From assembly GCA_022710975.1 (NCBI GenBank), contig JAKLGA010000017.1, forward strand, positions 124,001 through 188,000: a DNA stretch of 64,000 nt, written 5' to 3'. The stretch's first letter is position 1; each line of letters begins with the position of its first letter. A program made the position numbers and the translations under genes. The stretch comes from Myxococcota bacterium (GTDB lineage Bacteria; Myxococcota; B64-G9). The notes under the pieces are model-generated. The model saw only the letters and a list, made by a program, of their open reading frames with translations, had not been told where the DNA came from and ran no database searches. Positions 18,775-27,506 of the stretch are shown here, piece after piece.

Positions 18775-19800
18775 TCAGCTCGCCGGCGGCTTGTCCTCCG
18801 AGCTCTCCTCGTCCTCCCCGCCGATGGCCGGGATGCTCAGCATGTCCAGGCCGTAGGAGAAGTTCACCAGGAAGCGGAAGCCCTCGAGGCCGCGGAAGTC
18901 CTCGTCCGCCACGGGGATCATGCAGGCGAAGCTCAGCAGGGCCGAGCTGCCCCGGGGCATGAAGCCGACGGCCGGGGTGACGAAGAGCTGGGAGCCCTCC
19001 GGGCCGAACACGCCGTTCAGCTCGACCATCAGCGCCGTGCGCTCGTAGACGAACGCGTAGGGCAGCGCCAGGTTGAAGAAGAAGGCGGCCTGGCTCTCCT
19101 CGGGCAGTTCGGTTCCCGCCGCGGGCAGCGCCTGGGTGACGTCGAAGGTCTGCTCGTTCAGCGTGAGCGCCGCGCCGAGCTGGAGCTGCGGGGAGAAGCG
19201 GCCGACGTTGTAGCCGAGCGCCACGTAGGGGTTGATGCGGTAGCCGTTCGAGCGGCCGGGCATGTTCTTGGGCGGCATGAAGTTGGTGGCCCACTTCTCG
19301 GTGAAGGGCAGGCTCACGTCCACGCCGACCGCCAAGATGAAGGGGTCCTTGCGGGGGTTGCCGAACACGTTGGCCTTCAGCCCCAGGAACAGGCCGGGCA
19401 TGTCGAAGTCCGGCGTGCCGTCCCAGGCGGGCGAGTCCTTGAGGCTCGGGTTGCGATCGGCCGCGTCGAGCTCCCGATCGCCGGTCTCGTCCGGGTTGAG
19501 CACCAGCGGGAAGCCCACGTTGAGCTCCAGCAGATCGAGCACCGACCAGGTGATGCCCGGGGTGAACACGAAGCCGACCTGCGCGCTCGGCCGCGACGGA
19601 GCGTTGGGCAGATCGAAGAGCACGGTGTTGAAGTAGACGCCCGTGCGCGTCCAAGCCGGTTCGGTGATCAACGGGCGGATGAAGTACACTTCGTTCTCGT
19701 CGTCCACCACGTTGGCCACGGCCGGGAGGGCGGTGGTGACGGTGGCCAGCAGGACGATCATGCTTGCGGTTCGAAGGTGCTGCAGGCGGGCCAGGTTCAT
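18775..19800 (-). CDS. Secreted outer-membrane beta-barrel-like protein
   Basis: A 341-residue protein with a signal peptide (ASMIVLLATVTTALPAVA, cleavage about residue 30). The mature part has alternating hydrophobic strands typical of a barrel (GVYFNTVLFDLP, FVFTPGITWSVL, YRINPYVALGYNVG, PYAFVYERTALMVEL). It has no recognised catalytic motif and ends with an acidic tail. Two ATGs are adjacent (19803 and 19800). GGGAGG upstream gives better spacing for 19800, which I use. It is the first gene after the divergent promoter region 19801-20043. The exact family is not recognised. Confidence 0.65.
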   Translation of the reverse strand: MNLARLQHLRTASMIVLLATVTTALPAVANVVDDENEVYFIRPLITEPAWTRTGVYFNTVLFDLPNAPSRPSAQVGFVFTPGITWSVLDLLELNVGFPLVLNPDETGDRELDAADRNPSLKDSPAWDGTPDFDMPGLFLGLKANVFGNPRKDPFILAVGVDVSLPFTEKWATNFMPPKNMPGRSNGYRINPYVALGYNVGRFSPQLQLGAALTLNEQTFDVTQALPAAGTELPEESQAAFFFNLALPYAFVYERTALMVELNGVFGPEGSQLFVTPAVGFMPRGSSALLSFACMIPVADEDFRGLEGFRFLVNFSYGLDMLSIPAIGGEDEESSEDKPPAS

Positions 19801-19879
19801 CATTCCTCCCGTGCTCCCGAGGGCTGCCGTGTGTCTCCCCTTTGCAGGGGAGGCCCCAGGGAGGCCTTCCGAGGCACAA

Positions 19880-19908
19880 CGAATAATATCCACCCCGGAG
19901 CAAGTCAA
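19880..19908 (-). promoter_or_regulatory. Putative promoter of the outer-membrane protein gene
   Basis: On the minus strand TTGACT (19903-19908) precedes an A/T-rich -10 region in the segment GGATATTATTCG. TATTCG at 19880-19885 gives a 17-bp spacer but a weak -10. TATTAT at 19883-19888 is better in sequence but 14 bp away. A TTGCTT at 19906-19911 would give 17 bp to TATTAT. The exact pair is uncertain. Confidence 0.4.
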
Positions 19909-19952
19909 GCAAAAACTGTTCGAGTTCCAGGGGGTTTGCGCGCACATGGGTC

Positions 19953-19982
19953 TTGACAGGCCCGCCGGGTTCATTCTATATG
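19953..19982 (+). promoter_or_regulatory. Sigma-70 promoter of the thrombospondin-repeat lipoprotein gene
   Basis: TTGACA (19953-19958) is followed by TCTATA (16-bp spacer, 19975-19980), with TATATG at 18 bp as an alternative. It lies about 60 bp before the GTG at 20044 and is divergent from the promoter at 19880-19908. Confidence 0.6.
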
Positions 19983-20043
19983 CCTATCCTGTTTTTCCCC
20001 GGCCTGCGGCCGACCGGCGGCCCTGGCTTCGAAGGAGGCTCGC

Positions 20044-21417
20044 GTGAACGGCCAGCTCCTGCGGACCCTGACCCTGACGATCCTCTCGACGCTGCTCCTC
20101 GGAACGAGCCTGTGGGGCTGCCGCCTCGGGCAGGGAGAGGAGTGCCTGACGGACTCCGACTGCGAGGAAGGCCTGGTGTGCGTTAAGAAGGTCCAGGTCA
20201 TTCACCGCACGAACTACGAGACCAAGTACGGGACCTGCTACCGGGATGACGACCTCGACGGCGTGCCCGACGATCACTTCCAGGACGGCAACGGGTTCGC
20301 GCGCGTCTGCGGCGTGCACGCCTTCCCCAACCCGGACACCGACGCCGAGGAGGTGCAGGAAGAGATCATCGGCAAGTGCAACGACAACTGCCTGGGCCAG
20401 CCGAACTTCAGCCTGATGCACTTCTTCGCCTGCTTCGCCAGGGATGCCTGCTGCCAGGCCCCGGCGGATCGCAAGGAGGACGCGTACAGCGACGACCTCT
20501 GCCAGGACATCACCGAGGAGCAGGACTCCTGCCAGGCCTGCCTGGAGGCCGGCATGCCGCCGAACTGCTACCTCGGCTCCGGCGAGTACCAGAGCTGGGG
20601 CGTGGCCATGGGGCTGGGGCTGGACCTCGACGCCAACGGCTGCGTGGTGTGTCGCCCGCTGTCGTACGCGGTGCCGTGCAGCTTCGAGGGCGGCGAGTGC
20701 GAGCAGGCCCTGGCCTCGGCCACCCTGCCCATGCCGGCCTGCTCGGGCGGGTGGAAGTGCTCCGCGGACGAGCGCAGGGACGGCTTCTGCTTCTTCGAGC
20801 CCATTATGCGCCAGGTCGACGAGGACCGCTGGCAGGTCATCTACCAGCTCGACATGGACGGGGACCAGGTGGGCGACGAGTGCGACAGCTGCCCGGCGCT
20901 GGCCAACGCCGACCAGGCCAACCGCGACGGCGATCGCTTCGGCGATCCCTGCGACCTGTGCCCGGACGTCTTCAGCCAGTCCAACAAGGACCTCGACCTG
21001 GACGGCCTGGGCGAGGGGTGCGATCCGGATGACGACGGCGACGGGTCGTGCGATCCAGGCCAGGTGTCCGCGACCTGCACGGGCAGCGACAACTGCCCGG
21101 CCGTGGCCAACGAAGATCAGGGCGACATGGACAACGACGACAAGGGCGACGCCTGCGACGCGGACCGGGACGGCGACAGCGTCAACCAGGATGGCAGCGA
21201 GAGCGGCGTGGTCGGCGACCTGCCCTGTCGCACGAACCAGACGAAGAAATGTGACGACAACTGCCCGGACGTGTCCAACAACCCCGAGGAAGGCGACAAG
21301 CAGCTCGACACGGATCGGGACGGCCGTGGCGACGCCTGCGACAACTGCCCGGACGTGGCCAACCCCGATCAGCTCGACTCGGACGGCGACGGCCTCGGCG
21401 ATCTCTGCGACAACTGA
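20044..21417 (+). CDS. Lipoprotein with thrombospondin type-3 calcium repeats
   Basis: A 457-residue lipoprotein. The signal peptide ends at the lipobox SLWGC (Cys about residue 20). The middle region is Cys-rich and unknown. From about residue 270 there are repeated Asp-rich units such as [46 protein letters not shown] and [14 protein letters not shown], the thrombospondin type-3 repeat that binds Ca2+ and stiffens in its presence. The protein is probably anchored in the outer membrane and exposed outside or in the periplasm. The GTG start has an AAGGAGG at 20031-20037, an excellent ribosome binding site. Confidence 0.85.
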   Translation: MNGQLLRTLTLTILSTLLLGTSLWGCRLGQGEECLTDSDCEEGLVCVKKVQVIHRTNYETKYGTCYRDDDLDGVPDDHFQDGNGFARVCGVHAFPNPDTDAEEVQEEIIGKCNDNCLGQPNFSLMHFFACFARDACCQAPADRKEDAYSDDLCQDITEEQDSCQACLEAGMPPNCYLGSGEYQSWGVAMGLGLDLDANGCVVCRPLSYAVPCSFEGGECEQALASATLPMPACSGGWKCSADERRDGFCFFEPIMRQVDEDRWQVIYQLDMDGDQVGDECDSCPALANADQANRDGDRFGDPCDLCPDVFSQSNKDLDLDGLGEGCDPDDDGDGSCDPGQVSATCTGSDNCPAVANEDQGDMDNDDKGDACDADRDGDSVNQDGSESGVVGDLPCRTNQTKKCDDNCPDVSNNPEEGDKQLDTDRDGRGDACDNCPDVANPDQLDSDGDGLGDLCDN

Positions 21418-21462
21418 GCGCGTCCGCGGGCGCGGGGTCGATCCGCGGGGAGGCGTCCTGCC

Positions 21463-22386
21463 ATGCCCTGGGACGAGCAGCTCCTGTCGCTCCGTCCGAC
21501 CAACGCCATGCATCCCCTGGGGGCTGGCAGCCGGGTCCCTCTGTTCAATGGCCGCCACCTGCTGGACGCCCTGGCCGACGGCCTGACCAGCCTGTGGCTG
21601 CCGCGCGTGGAGGCGCCCGCCGCCGTGGCCGGGCTGCTGCGCGCCGCGGCCCACGCGCGCGCCGCGCTGGGCCTGTGCCTGGGCAGCGACGCGCAGGCCG
21701 CGACCGACTGGCGCCACCAGGCCCGGCCCGGCGCGCTGCTCCAGGCGGTGCTGGACGGGCTGGCGGACCTGGACGACCCGCCGCCCTTGTGCCTGCACGT
21801 GGAGGCTCCGCCCGTCGAGGGAGCCGGGAGCCCCCAGGCGGACTCGGTCCAGGCCCACCTGGCCGCCTGCCTGGGCGCGGGCTTCACCTCCTTCGGGGTG
21901 GACCTCGGCGCCTGCCCGGAGCCCGAGCGGCCGGCGCTGGCCGCCAGGCTGCTCGAGCCGGCGCTGGATCTGGAGCTGGGCTGGTCGGCCCGCCTCCCGG
22001 CCGAGGGCGGCACGCGCGAGGCGCGCGTCGAGCACGTGGTCCGGCAGCACCAGGCGCTGCGGGCCGCGGGGCTGTCGCCCGACCTGGTGCTGCTGCCCGG
22101 ACCGGACGAGCTCGGGGACGAGGCCTGGTACCTGGCCGCCGGGGTCACGGAGCGCCTGGCGCCCTGCGGGGTGGCCTGGCGCTCGGCGGGCCGCAAGCTC
22201 AAGGCCCCTCCGGCCCAGGTCGGCGTGCGCGCGCTCCTGGGCGACGTCCGCCTGGCCCGAACGGGGCTGGCCGATCCCGACAAGCTCGAGGCGCTCGCCT
22301 ACCTCGACGGGCTGGAGTACCTCGAGGCGCTGGGCGCGCGCGGCTCCAGCCAGCGCGTGGCGGACTTCCTGGGGCGGCAGCATTGA
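21463..22386 (+). CDS. Hypothetical protein, TIM-barrel-like
   Basis: A 307-residue soluble protein with no signal peptide or membrane segment. Alternating strand/helix segments such as PPLCLHVEAPPV, CLGAGFTSFGVDLGAC, LRAAGLSPDLVLLPGP and LAPCGVAWRSAG suggest a TIM barrel. The pattern of an aldolase-like start (VPLFNGRHLLDALADGL) and the GAGFTSFGVDLG segment gives a faint resemblance to class II aldolase/KbaZ-type proteins, but metal ligands are not visible. Its stop overlaps the rsmD start, so it is coupled to rsmD. The function is unknown. Confidence 0.5.
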   Translation: MPWDEQLLSLRPTNAMHPLGAGSRVPLFNGRHLLDALADGLTSLWLPRVEAPAAVAGLLRAAAHARAALGLCLGSDAQAATDWRHQARPGALLQAVLDGLADLDDPPPLCLHVEAPPVEGAGSPQADSVQAHLAACLGAGFTSFGVDLGACPEPERPALAARLLEPALDLELGWSARLPAEGGTREARVEHVVRQHQALRAAGLSPDLVLLPGPDELGDEAWYLAAGVTERLAPCGVAWRSAGRKLKAPPAQVGVRALLGDVRLARTGLADPDKLEALAYLDGLEYLEALGARGSSQRVADFLGRQH

Positions 22387-22949
22387 GGATCGTGGGGGGC
22401 AGCGCGCGGGGCCGGAGGCTGGCCGCCCCGCCCGACCTCTCCATCCGGCCGACCGCCGACAAGGTGCGGGAGGCGGTCTTCGACCTGCTCGGGCCGGGCG
22501 CCCCCGGGACGCGGGTGCTCGATCTGTTCTCCGGCACCGGGGCCCTGGGGCTCGAGGCCGTGAGCCGCGGGGCGGCCCGGGCCGTGCTGGTCGAGCGCGA
22601 CCACAGGGCGCTCGCGCTCATCGCGGAGAACGCGCGCCGCTGCGGGTTCGAGGACCGGGTGGAGGTGGTCCGCGCGGACGCGCTCCGGCACCTGGCCTCG
22701 GCGCCGCCCGCCGGGGGCTACGACCTGGTGCTGCTGGATCCACCCTACCGCCAGGGGCTGGCCGCGGAGGCGCTCGCGCTGCTGGTGCGCCCGGGCTGGC
22801 TCGCGCCCGGCGCCCGGGTGGTGGTGGAGACCGAGGCCGGGCTGGAGCTCTCCCCCCCGCCGCCGCTCGCCCTCGACCGCTCCCGCCGCTACGGCGACAC
22901 GGCCGTGCACCTGCTCGAGGGTCCCGAACCGCCGGGGCCGATGGGTTGA
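22383..22949 (+). CDS. rsmD: 16S rRNA (guanine966-N2)-methyltransferase
   Basis: A 188-residue SAM-dependent methyltransferase. The N-terminus RIVGGSARGRRLAAPPDLSI and the segment RPTADKVREAVFDLL are diagnostic for RsmD. Motif I is VLDLFSGTGALGLEA and the catalytic motif is DPPY (LLLDPPYRQG). RsmD methylates G966 of 16S rRNA during 30S assembly. The start is the TTG at 22383, which shares bases with the upstream stop (TTGA); a GTG at 22392 would remove the conserved R-I-V start. coaD follows, as it often does in bacteria. Confidence 0.93.
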   Translation: MRIVGGSARGRRLAAPPDLSIRPTADKVREAVFDLLGPGAPGTRVLDLFSGTGALGLEAVSRGAARAVLVERDHRALALIAENARRCGFEDRVEVVRADALRHLASAPPAGGYDLVLLDPPYRQGLAAEALALLVRPGWLAPGARVVVETEAGLELSPPPPLALDRSRRYGDTAVHLLEGPEPPGPMG

Positions 22950-22974
22950 CAGGCGAGGGGCGGGGGCGTAGTTT
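22946..22974 (+). promoter_or_regulatory. Sigma-70 promoter of coaD
   Basis: TTGACA (22946-22951) overlaps the rsmD stop, followed after 17 bp by TAGTTT (22969-22974). It lies 32 bp before the coaD GTG. The match to the -35 is perfect and the spacing optimal. Confidence 0.6.
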
Positions 22975-23006
22975 CGTTCGCGAAACAACCCCTTGGAGAA
23001 CACGCC

Positions 23007-23507
23007 GTGACGCAACTGGCCATCTACCCCGGCTCCTTCGACCCCGTCACCAACGGCCACCTGGACCTCGTCCACCGGGCGCGGCGCATCTTTCCCCGCC
23101 TGGTGGTGGCGGTGGCCCACAACGTGCGCAAGACCCCCATGTTCACCGTGGAGGAGCGCCAGGAGATCCTGCGCGAGGTGCTCGCGGGCCAGTCGGGCGT
23201 CGAGGTGGACGCCTTCTCCGGGCTGCTGGTCGACTACGCCAAGCGCCGCCAGGCGACCGTGATCATCCGCGGCCTGCGGGCGCTGTCGGACTTCGAGAAC
23301 GAGTTCCAGATGGCCCACATGAACCGCCGCCTGGCGCCCGACCTGGAGACCTTCTTCATGATGACCGGCCAGGACCACTTCTACGTGTCTTCCCAGACGG
23401 TGAAGGAGGTGGCCTACCACGGCGGGGACATCCACGGCCTGGTGCCCGACCTGGTGATCGCCAGGTTGAAGCTCAAGAACGGTCAACCCCCGGCAGCCAG
23501 GGTGTGA
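23007..23507 (+). CDS. coaD: Phosphopantetheine adenylyltransferase
   Basis: A 166-residue enzyme of coenzyme A synthesis that joins ATP and 4'-phosphopantetheine to give dephospho-CoA. The nucleotidyltransferase motif is YPGSFDPVTNGHLDL (the T/HxGH signature), followed by VIIRGLRALSDFENEFQMA and the C-terminal VSSQTVKEVAYHGG, which replaces the usual I-S-S-S/T-x-V-K. The length is standard. The start is a GTG with GGAG 9 bp upstream. The aminotransferase gene begins 10 bp after the stop. Confidence 0.96.
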   Translation: MTQLAIYPGSFDPVTNGHLDLVHRARRIFPRLVVAVAHNVRKTPMFTVEERQEILREVLAGQSGVEVDAFSGLLVDYAKRRQATVIIRGLRALSDFENEFQMAHMNRRLAPDLETFFMMTGQDHFYVSSQTVKEVAYHGGDIHGLVPDLVIARLKLKNGQPPAARV

Positions 23508-23517
23508 GGTGCGAATC

Positions 23518-24708
23518 ATGCGGCTCTCCCAGCGAGTGCAGGCCATCCAGCCCTCGGTGACGCTCGCCATCACCGCCCGGGCCAAGGCCCTCCAGGCCGC
23601 CGGCGAGCGCGTGCTACCCATGGCCGCCGGGGAGCCCGACTTCCCCACGCCCGCGCCCATCCGCGAGGCGTGCGTGCGCGCGCTGGAGGCGGGCCACACC
23701 GGCTACGCCCCCTCGGCCGGCATCCCGGAGCTGCGCGCGGCCGTGCGCAAGCGGGTCCAGGCCGAGCTCGGGCTGGCCTACGGGGACGACCAGGTGGTGG
23801 TCTCCTGCGGAGCCAAGCACTGCCTGTTCAACGCCATGCAATCGCTGCTCGGCCCCGGCGATCGCGGCCTGGTGCAGTCGCCCTACTGGGTGTCCTACCC
23901 GGCCCAGATGGTGCTGGCCGGGGCCGAGCCGGTGCTGCTGCCCATCCCGGCCTCGGGCGCGGGCCTCAACCGCCCGGCCCTGGAGGCGGCGCTCGGCGAG
24001 CGCACGCGGGTGCTTGTGCTCAACAGCCCCTGCAACCCCAGCGGCCACGTGCTCTCGGCGGACGACATCGATTACGTGGCCGGGCTCGCCCGGCAGAACG
24101 ATCTCACGATCGTCTCGGACGACATCTACGACCAGCTCATCTACGGGCCCGAGCGCCCGGCCCACATCCTGCGCCGCCACCCCGACCTGCAGGACAGGGT
24201 GATCGTGGTGCACGGGGTGAGCAAGACCTACTCCATGACCGGCTGGCGCCTGGGCTACGCGCTCGGCCCCAAGCCCGTCATCGCGGCCATGCGCAAGGTG
24301 CAGGACCAGTCCACCTCGAACGCCACCACCTTCGTCCAGCACGCGGCCATCACCGCGCTCGAGAGCCCGCCTGCGCTGGTGGCCGGCATGCTGGCGGCCT
24401 TCGCGGAGCGCCGCAAGCGCATCGTGGCCGGGCTGTCCGGCCTGCCCGGGCTGCGCTGCCAGGCGCCCGACGGGGCCTTCTACGCCTTCCCGGACGTGTC
24501 CGGGCTGCTCGCGCGCTCGCTCGATGGCCAGGCTGTGGGCAGCGCGCTGCGCCTGGCCGAGTTGCTGCTCGAGCGCGAGCGGGTGGCGTGCGTGCCGGGC
24601 GAGGCCTTCGGCGCGCCCGGCTACCTGCGTTTCTCGTTCGCCTGTTCGCTCGAGGTGATCGACGAGGCCATCGTGCGACTCGGCCGATTCATCGCCCGGC
24701 TGGGCTGA
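23518..24708 (+). CDS. PLP-dependent class I aminotransferase (aspartate aminotransferase type)
   Basis: A 396-residue fold-type I aminotransferase. Conserved elements are AAGEPDFPTP, NSPCNPSGHVLS, the aspartate region IVSDDIYDQLIYG and the PLP lysine in VSKTYSMTGWRLGYA (K236). The C-terminus has YLRFSFACS with the carboxylate-binding Arg. This matches the Igamma subgroup, which includes aspartate/prephenate aminotransferases; the exact substrate cannot be read from sequence. The ATG at 23518 has GAGGTG upstream. A GTG at 23509 is in frame but has no suitable ribosome binding site. Confidence 0.88.
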   Translation: MRLSQRVQAIQPSVTLAITARAKALQAAGERVLPMAAGEPDFPTPAPIREACVRALEAGHTGYAPSAGIPELRAAVRKRVQAELGLAYGDDQVVVSCGAKHCLFNAMQSLLGPGDRGLVQSPYWVSYPAQMVLAGAEPVLLPIPASGAGLNRPALEAALGERTRVLVLNSPCNPSGHVLSADDIDYVAGLARQNDLTIVSDDIYDQLIYGPERPAHILRRHPDLQDRVIVVHGVSKTYSMTGWRLGYALGPKPVIAAMRKVQDQSTSNATTFVQHAAITALESPPALVAGMLAAFAERRKRIVAGLSGLPGLRCQAPDGAFYAFPDVSGLLARSLDGQAVGSALRLAELLLERERVACVPGEAFGAPGYLRFSFACSLEVIDEAIVRLGRFIARLG

Positions 24709-24738
24709 GCGGGCCGCGGTGCGCCTGGGAGGGACCGC

Positions 24739-26307
24739 ATGCCGAGGTGGACCGCCGTGGGCGCGCTCCGGGCAGGGCTGCTGCTCGCCCTCGTCTGCTG
24801 GGCAGGCCCGGCGGCGGCGGCCCCGGCCGAGCTGGAGTTCGCCAAGGGCGTGGTGGCCTACAGCCAGGGCCGGCTCGAGGAGGCCGAGGCGCGCTTCTCC
24901 GCGGTGCTGGCCCAGCAGCCGGACAACGTGCAGGCCCAGGCCTACCTGGGCCAGGTGGCCCTCGCGCGCGGAGAGGTGGCCCGGGCCATCGAGCTGCTCG
25001 GCCGGGTGGTCGAGCGTGCGCCCGACCAGGCCGGCGTGCGGCTGGACCTCGCGCTCGCGCTGGTCAAGGCGGGCCGGCTGGAGGAGGCCGAGTCCCAGCT
25101 CGCGCGGGCCTCGACGGAGCTCGACGAACGGGCCTCGGTGCACTTCTACCTCGGCACCTGCCGCTACCGGCTGGGCCGGCTGCAGGAGGCGCTGGCGCCG
25201 CTGCGGCGGGCCCAGCAGCTCGACGGCGGCTTCGCCGCGGCGGCCGGCTACTACCTCGGGCTGGTGCTGTACAGGCTGGGGGAGGCGGCCCAGGCCGAGG
25301 CTGAGTTCCGGGCGCTGGCCGGCCGCGGGGGAGAGGACTGGACCGCGGAGCTGGCGCGCGCGAACCTGGCCAGCCTGGGGCGCGGCGGTGGGGACGTCAG
25401 CCCGGCCCGCAAGCGCTGGGGGCTGTTCGCCTCGGCCGGGTTCCAGTACGACAGCAACGTGACGCTGAACCGCGAGCAGGCCAGCGAGGCCGACGCCGCC
25501 GGGGCCTTCCTGGCCGCGGGCGTGTTCGGCCTCCCGGTGGCCGGCGAGCATGACGCCCTCGAGCTGAGCGCCAGCGCCTACCGCTCCTTCTACTTCGAGG
25601 ACACCGCGGCCGACTTCGCCCTGACCGACCTGTCCGCCGTGGCCCGCTACACCCACGCCTTCGAGGCCGGCCACCAGCTCTCGCTCGGGTACCTGTTCGA
25701 CCTCGATCTGCTCGACGACCGCGGCGCGCTGGATCCCGCCGGTGCGAGCGATCCGGGTTTCGGCCTGTTCATGCACTCGCACACCGGCCTGGTGTCGGCC
25801 CGGTTCGCGGAGGGCCGGGCGGCCCGCACCGTGCTCGAGTACCGCTTCCAGGCGGCCTTCTTCTTCGAGACCGGCCGGGACGACTTCGGGCACGAGGCCG
25901 TGCTGCGCCAGGAGCTCGGCTTCCTCGACGGGCGCCTGCGCCTCGAGCTGGAGGCGGGCGGGCTGTACGAGGACGCCCGCGACCGCGACTGGGACCTGTG
26001 GGGGCTCCTGGCAGGGCTGGAGCTGCGCGGCCAGCCCGTGGAGGGGTTGAGCCTGTGGGCGCGCGGCGGCTGGCGCCGGGAGAACCACCACCGGTTCGTG
26101 GCCTACACCGGGGGCAGGGTGGACGATCTGGTCTCGGCCGGGGTCGGGCTGAGCTGGGAGGTCTGGGACCACATCAGCCTGGGCGCGAGCTACCTGTTCC
26201 TGGACAACCTGTCGACCGAGTTCAGCCAGGGGCCCGTCCAGGTGGCCGATGATCCCTACAGCTTCCTGCGGCACGTGGTGTGCCTCTCGGTGACCGGGCA
26301 CATGTAG
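24739..26307 (+). CDS. TPR-repeat outer-membrane beta-barrel protein
   Basis: A 522-residue protein with a signal peptide (GLLLALVCWAGPAAAAPA, cleavage near residue 29). Residues 30-220 are TPR repeats (EFAKGVVAYSQGRLEEAEAR, FYLGTCRYRLGRLQEALAPL). From about 230 the protein has barrel-like strands (FASAGFQYDSNVTLNR at its start, ending ISLGASYLFLDN and VVCLSVTGHM). The plan resembles surface lipoprotein assembly modifiers (DUF560/Slam-like) and the AlgE/PgaA-type TPR-barrel porins. It directly precedes two FecR-lipoprotein modules, so a role in exporting or displaying those lipoproteins is a testable inference, not a demonstrated one. GGGAGGGA precedes the ATG. Confidence 0.7.
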   Translation: MPRWTAVGALRAGLLLALVCWAGPAAAAPAELEFAKGVVAYSQGRLEEAEARFSAVLAQQPDNVQAQAYLGQVALARGEVARAIELLGRVVERAPDQAGVRLDLALALVKAGRLEEAESQLARASTELDERASVHFYLGTCRYRLGRLQEALAPLRRAQQLDGGFAAAAGYYLGLVLYRLGEAAQAEAEFRALAGRGGEDWTAELARANLASLGRGGGDVSPARKRWGLFASAGFQYDSNVTLNREQASEADAAGAFLAAGVFGLPVAGEHDALELSASAYRSFYFEDTAADFALTDLSAVARYTHAFEAGHQLSLGYLFDLDLLDDRGALDPAGASDPGFGLFMHSHTGLVSARFAEGRAARTVLEYRFQAAFFFETGRDDFGHEAVLRQELGFLDGRLRLELEAGGLYEDARDRDWDLWGLLAGLELRGQPVEGLSLWARGGWRRENHHRFVAYTGGRVDDLVSAGVGLSWEVWDHISLGASYLFLDNLSTEFSQGPVQVADDPYSFLRHVVCLSVTGHM

Positions 26308-26324
26308 CCTGGATCACACCGCTG

Positions 26325-26357
26325 GGAGAAAACCGGCCAGGGAACGGAAATCTGAGA
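26325..26357 (+). promoter_or_regulatory. Conserved element upstream of first FecR sigma-54 promoter (candidate enhancer site)
   Basis: GGAGAA, 15 bp, then GGAAATCTGAGA. The same pair (GGAGAA, 14 bp, GGAAATCCGAGA) occurs at 28303-28334 before the second FecR gene. The distances from element end to the -24 box are 84 and 85 bp. Conservation at fixed distance in otherwise diverged intergenic DNA is what an activator site would show. Confidence 0.45.
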
Positions 26358-26440
26358 GGCGGAGCGCGCAGACCCGGCGGACGGATGTTGTAGCAGGCTG
26401 GAATCAAGGCCGATTTTTCCCGGTTCCGGCGCCCGGGCGT

Positions 26441-26456
26441 TGGCACGTGGAGTGCT
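26441..26456 (+). promoter_or_regulatory. Sigma-54 promoter of the first FecR module
   Basis: TGGCACG-TGGA-GTGCT differs from the sigma-54 consensus TGGCACG-N4-TTGCW at one position. It lies 35 bp before the ATG at 26492. The invariant GG (-24) and GC (-12) dinucleotides are present with correct spacing. Confidence 0.75.
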
Positions 26457-26491
26457 TCTCCGAGGGCAGGACGGAGCCCGGGAGGTGCGAG

Positions 26492-27502
26492 ATGGAGCAC
26501 GCGATGAGGAGGAAGGTGGTGAGGCTGGGTTCGGTGGGCTGGGCGCTCGGCCTGGCCCTGCTCCTGCTCCTGCTTCCGGGGCTGTCGCGGGCGGACGAGG
26601 GGGCGGCCACCGGGTTCGTGGCGGCGGCGAAGGGCGAGGCGTTCGTGGTGCGCGGCGAGGAGCGGCAGCCGGCGCGGGTGGGGCTGGAGGTGAGGGTGGG
26701 GGACGTACTGGAGACGGGGCGCAAGGCGCGCCTGAAGGTCTTGCTGACGGACGACTCGGTGCTGTCGCTGGGCGGGGAGACGAGGCTCATGGTGGAGCAG
26801 CACCTGTTCGAGCCCGGTCGCGCGAGGGCGACGAACCTGAAGCTGATGGGCGGGCGGGCGCGGGCGCTGGTGCAGCAGGTGGTGGGGGGGAGCCGGGCCA
26901 AGTTCGAGATCTCGACCGGCACGGCGGTGGCCGGGGTGAGGGGGACGGAGTTCGTGGTGGAGAAGGGCGAGGGCGGGGAGCGGGTGGTGACGCTGAGCGG
27001 GTCGGTGGAGTGGCAGGCCGCGGGCGGGCAGCCGGTGCTGGTGGCGGCGGGGGAGGGCAGCGGGCTGGAGGGGGGCCGGGTGGGGCAGCCCACGGCGCTG
27101 GCGGCGGCGGAGCTCAGGGAGCTGAGGACGGAGACGGAGTCGGACAGCGGGCCGGAGGCGCTGGCCTGGAACCTGGGGCCGGCGGACCGGCTGTCCGGGC
27201 GCACGGGCCCGGCCGCGCCGGCCGAGGAGGCCGGCGGTGGGGACGACCGGCAGCCGGGCCGGCCGGGCAGCGGGTACGGGCCGGTCGTGCCGGACCTCAC
27301 CCTGGGCGACTACCAGGACGTCCGAAACCTCTCCGGCGGGATGGAGATCCCGCCCTCGGACCAGCTCTACGACGGTGGGATGTTGCCCGAGGCGAGCCTG
27401 CTCGAGGAGTGGCAGGACAGCTACCTGCTCGAACCCCCGCTGGCGGGAGCCGAGGGCACGAACCCGCTGCACCTCACGGTGCGGCTGATCGTCGGGAGGT
27501 GA
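26492..27502 (+). CDS. FecR-domain periplasmic protein, copy 1
   Basis: A 336-residue protein with a signal peptide (LGLALLLLLLPGLSRADE). Residues ~38-190 are a FecR domain: AAKGEAFVVRGEERQPARVG, VRVGDVLETGRKARLKVLL, DDSVLSLGGETRLMV and FEISTGTAVAGVRGTEFVVE. FecR domains in such proteins are secreted protein-interaction modules; here there is no TonB/sigma-19 context. The C-terminal ~100 residues are unique and end in a strand-like HLTVRLIVGR. I chose the ATG at 26492 because GGGAGG lies 6 bp upstream. Its core is almost identical in DNA to the copy at 28468. A lipoprotein gene follows by 4 bp. Confidence 0.85.
   Translation: MEHAMRRKVVRLGSVGWALGLALLLLLLPGLSRADEGAATGFVAAAKGEAFVVRGEERQPARVGLEVRVGDVLETGRKARLKVLLTDDSVLSLGGETRLMVEQHLFEPGRARATNLKLMGGRARALVQQVVGGSRAKFEISTGTAVAGVRGTEFVVEKGEGGERVVTLSGSVEWQAAGGQPVLVAAGEGSGLEGGRVGQPTALAAAELRELRTETESDSGPEALAWNLGPADRLSGRTGPAAPAEEAGGGDDRQPGRPGSGYGPVVPDLTLGDYQDVRNLSGGMEIPPSDQLYDGGMLPEASLLEEWQDSYLLEPPLAGAEGTNPLHLTVRLIVGR
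26539..27232 (+). repeat. Duplicated FecR core, copy 1 (pairs with 28527-29214)
   Basis: About 690 bp are nearly identical to 28527-29214. I count about five substitutions plus one 6-bp indel (an extra CTCCTG in the signal-peptide region here), roughly 99% identity. Identity stops abruptly on both sides within the coding sequence. The segment uses GCG, GGG and GTG codons heavily, unlike neighbouring genes that favour GCC and GGC. Confidence 0.95.
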
Positions 27503-27506
27503 GCCC

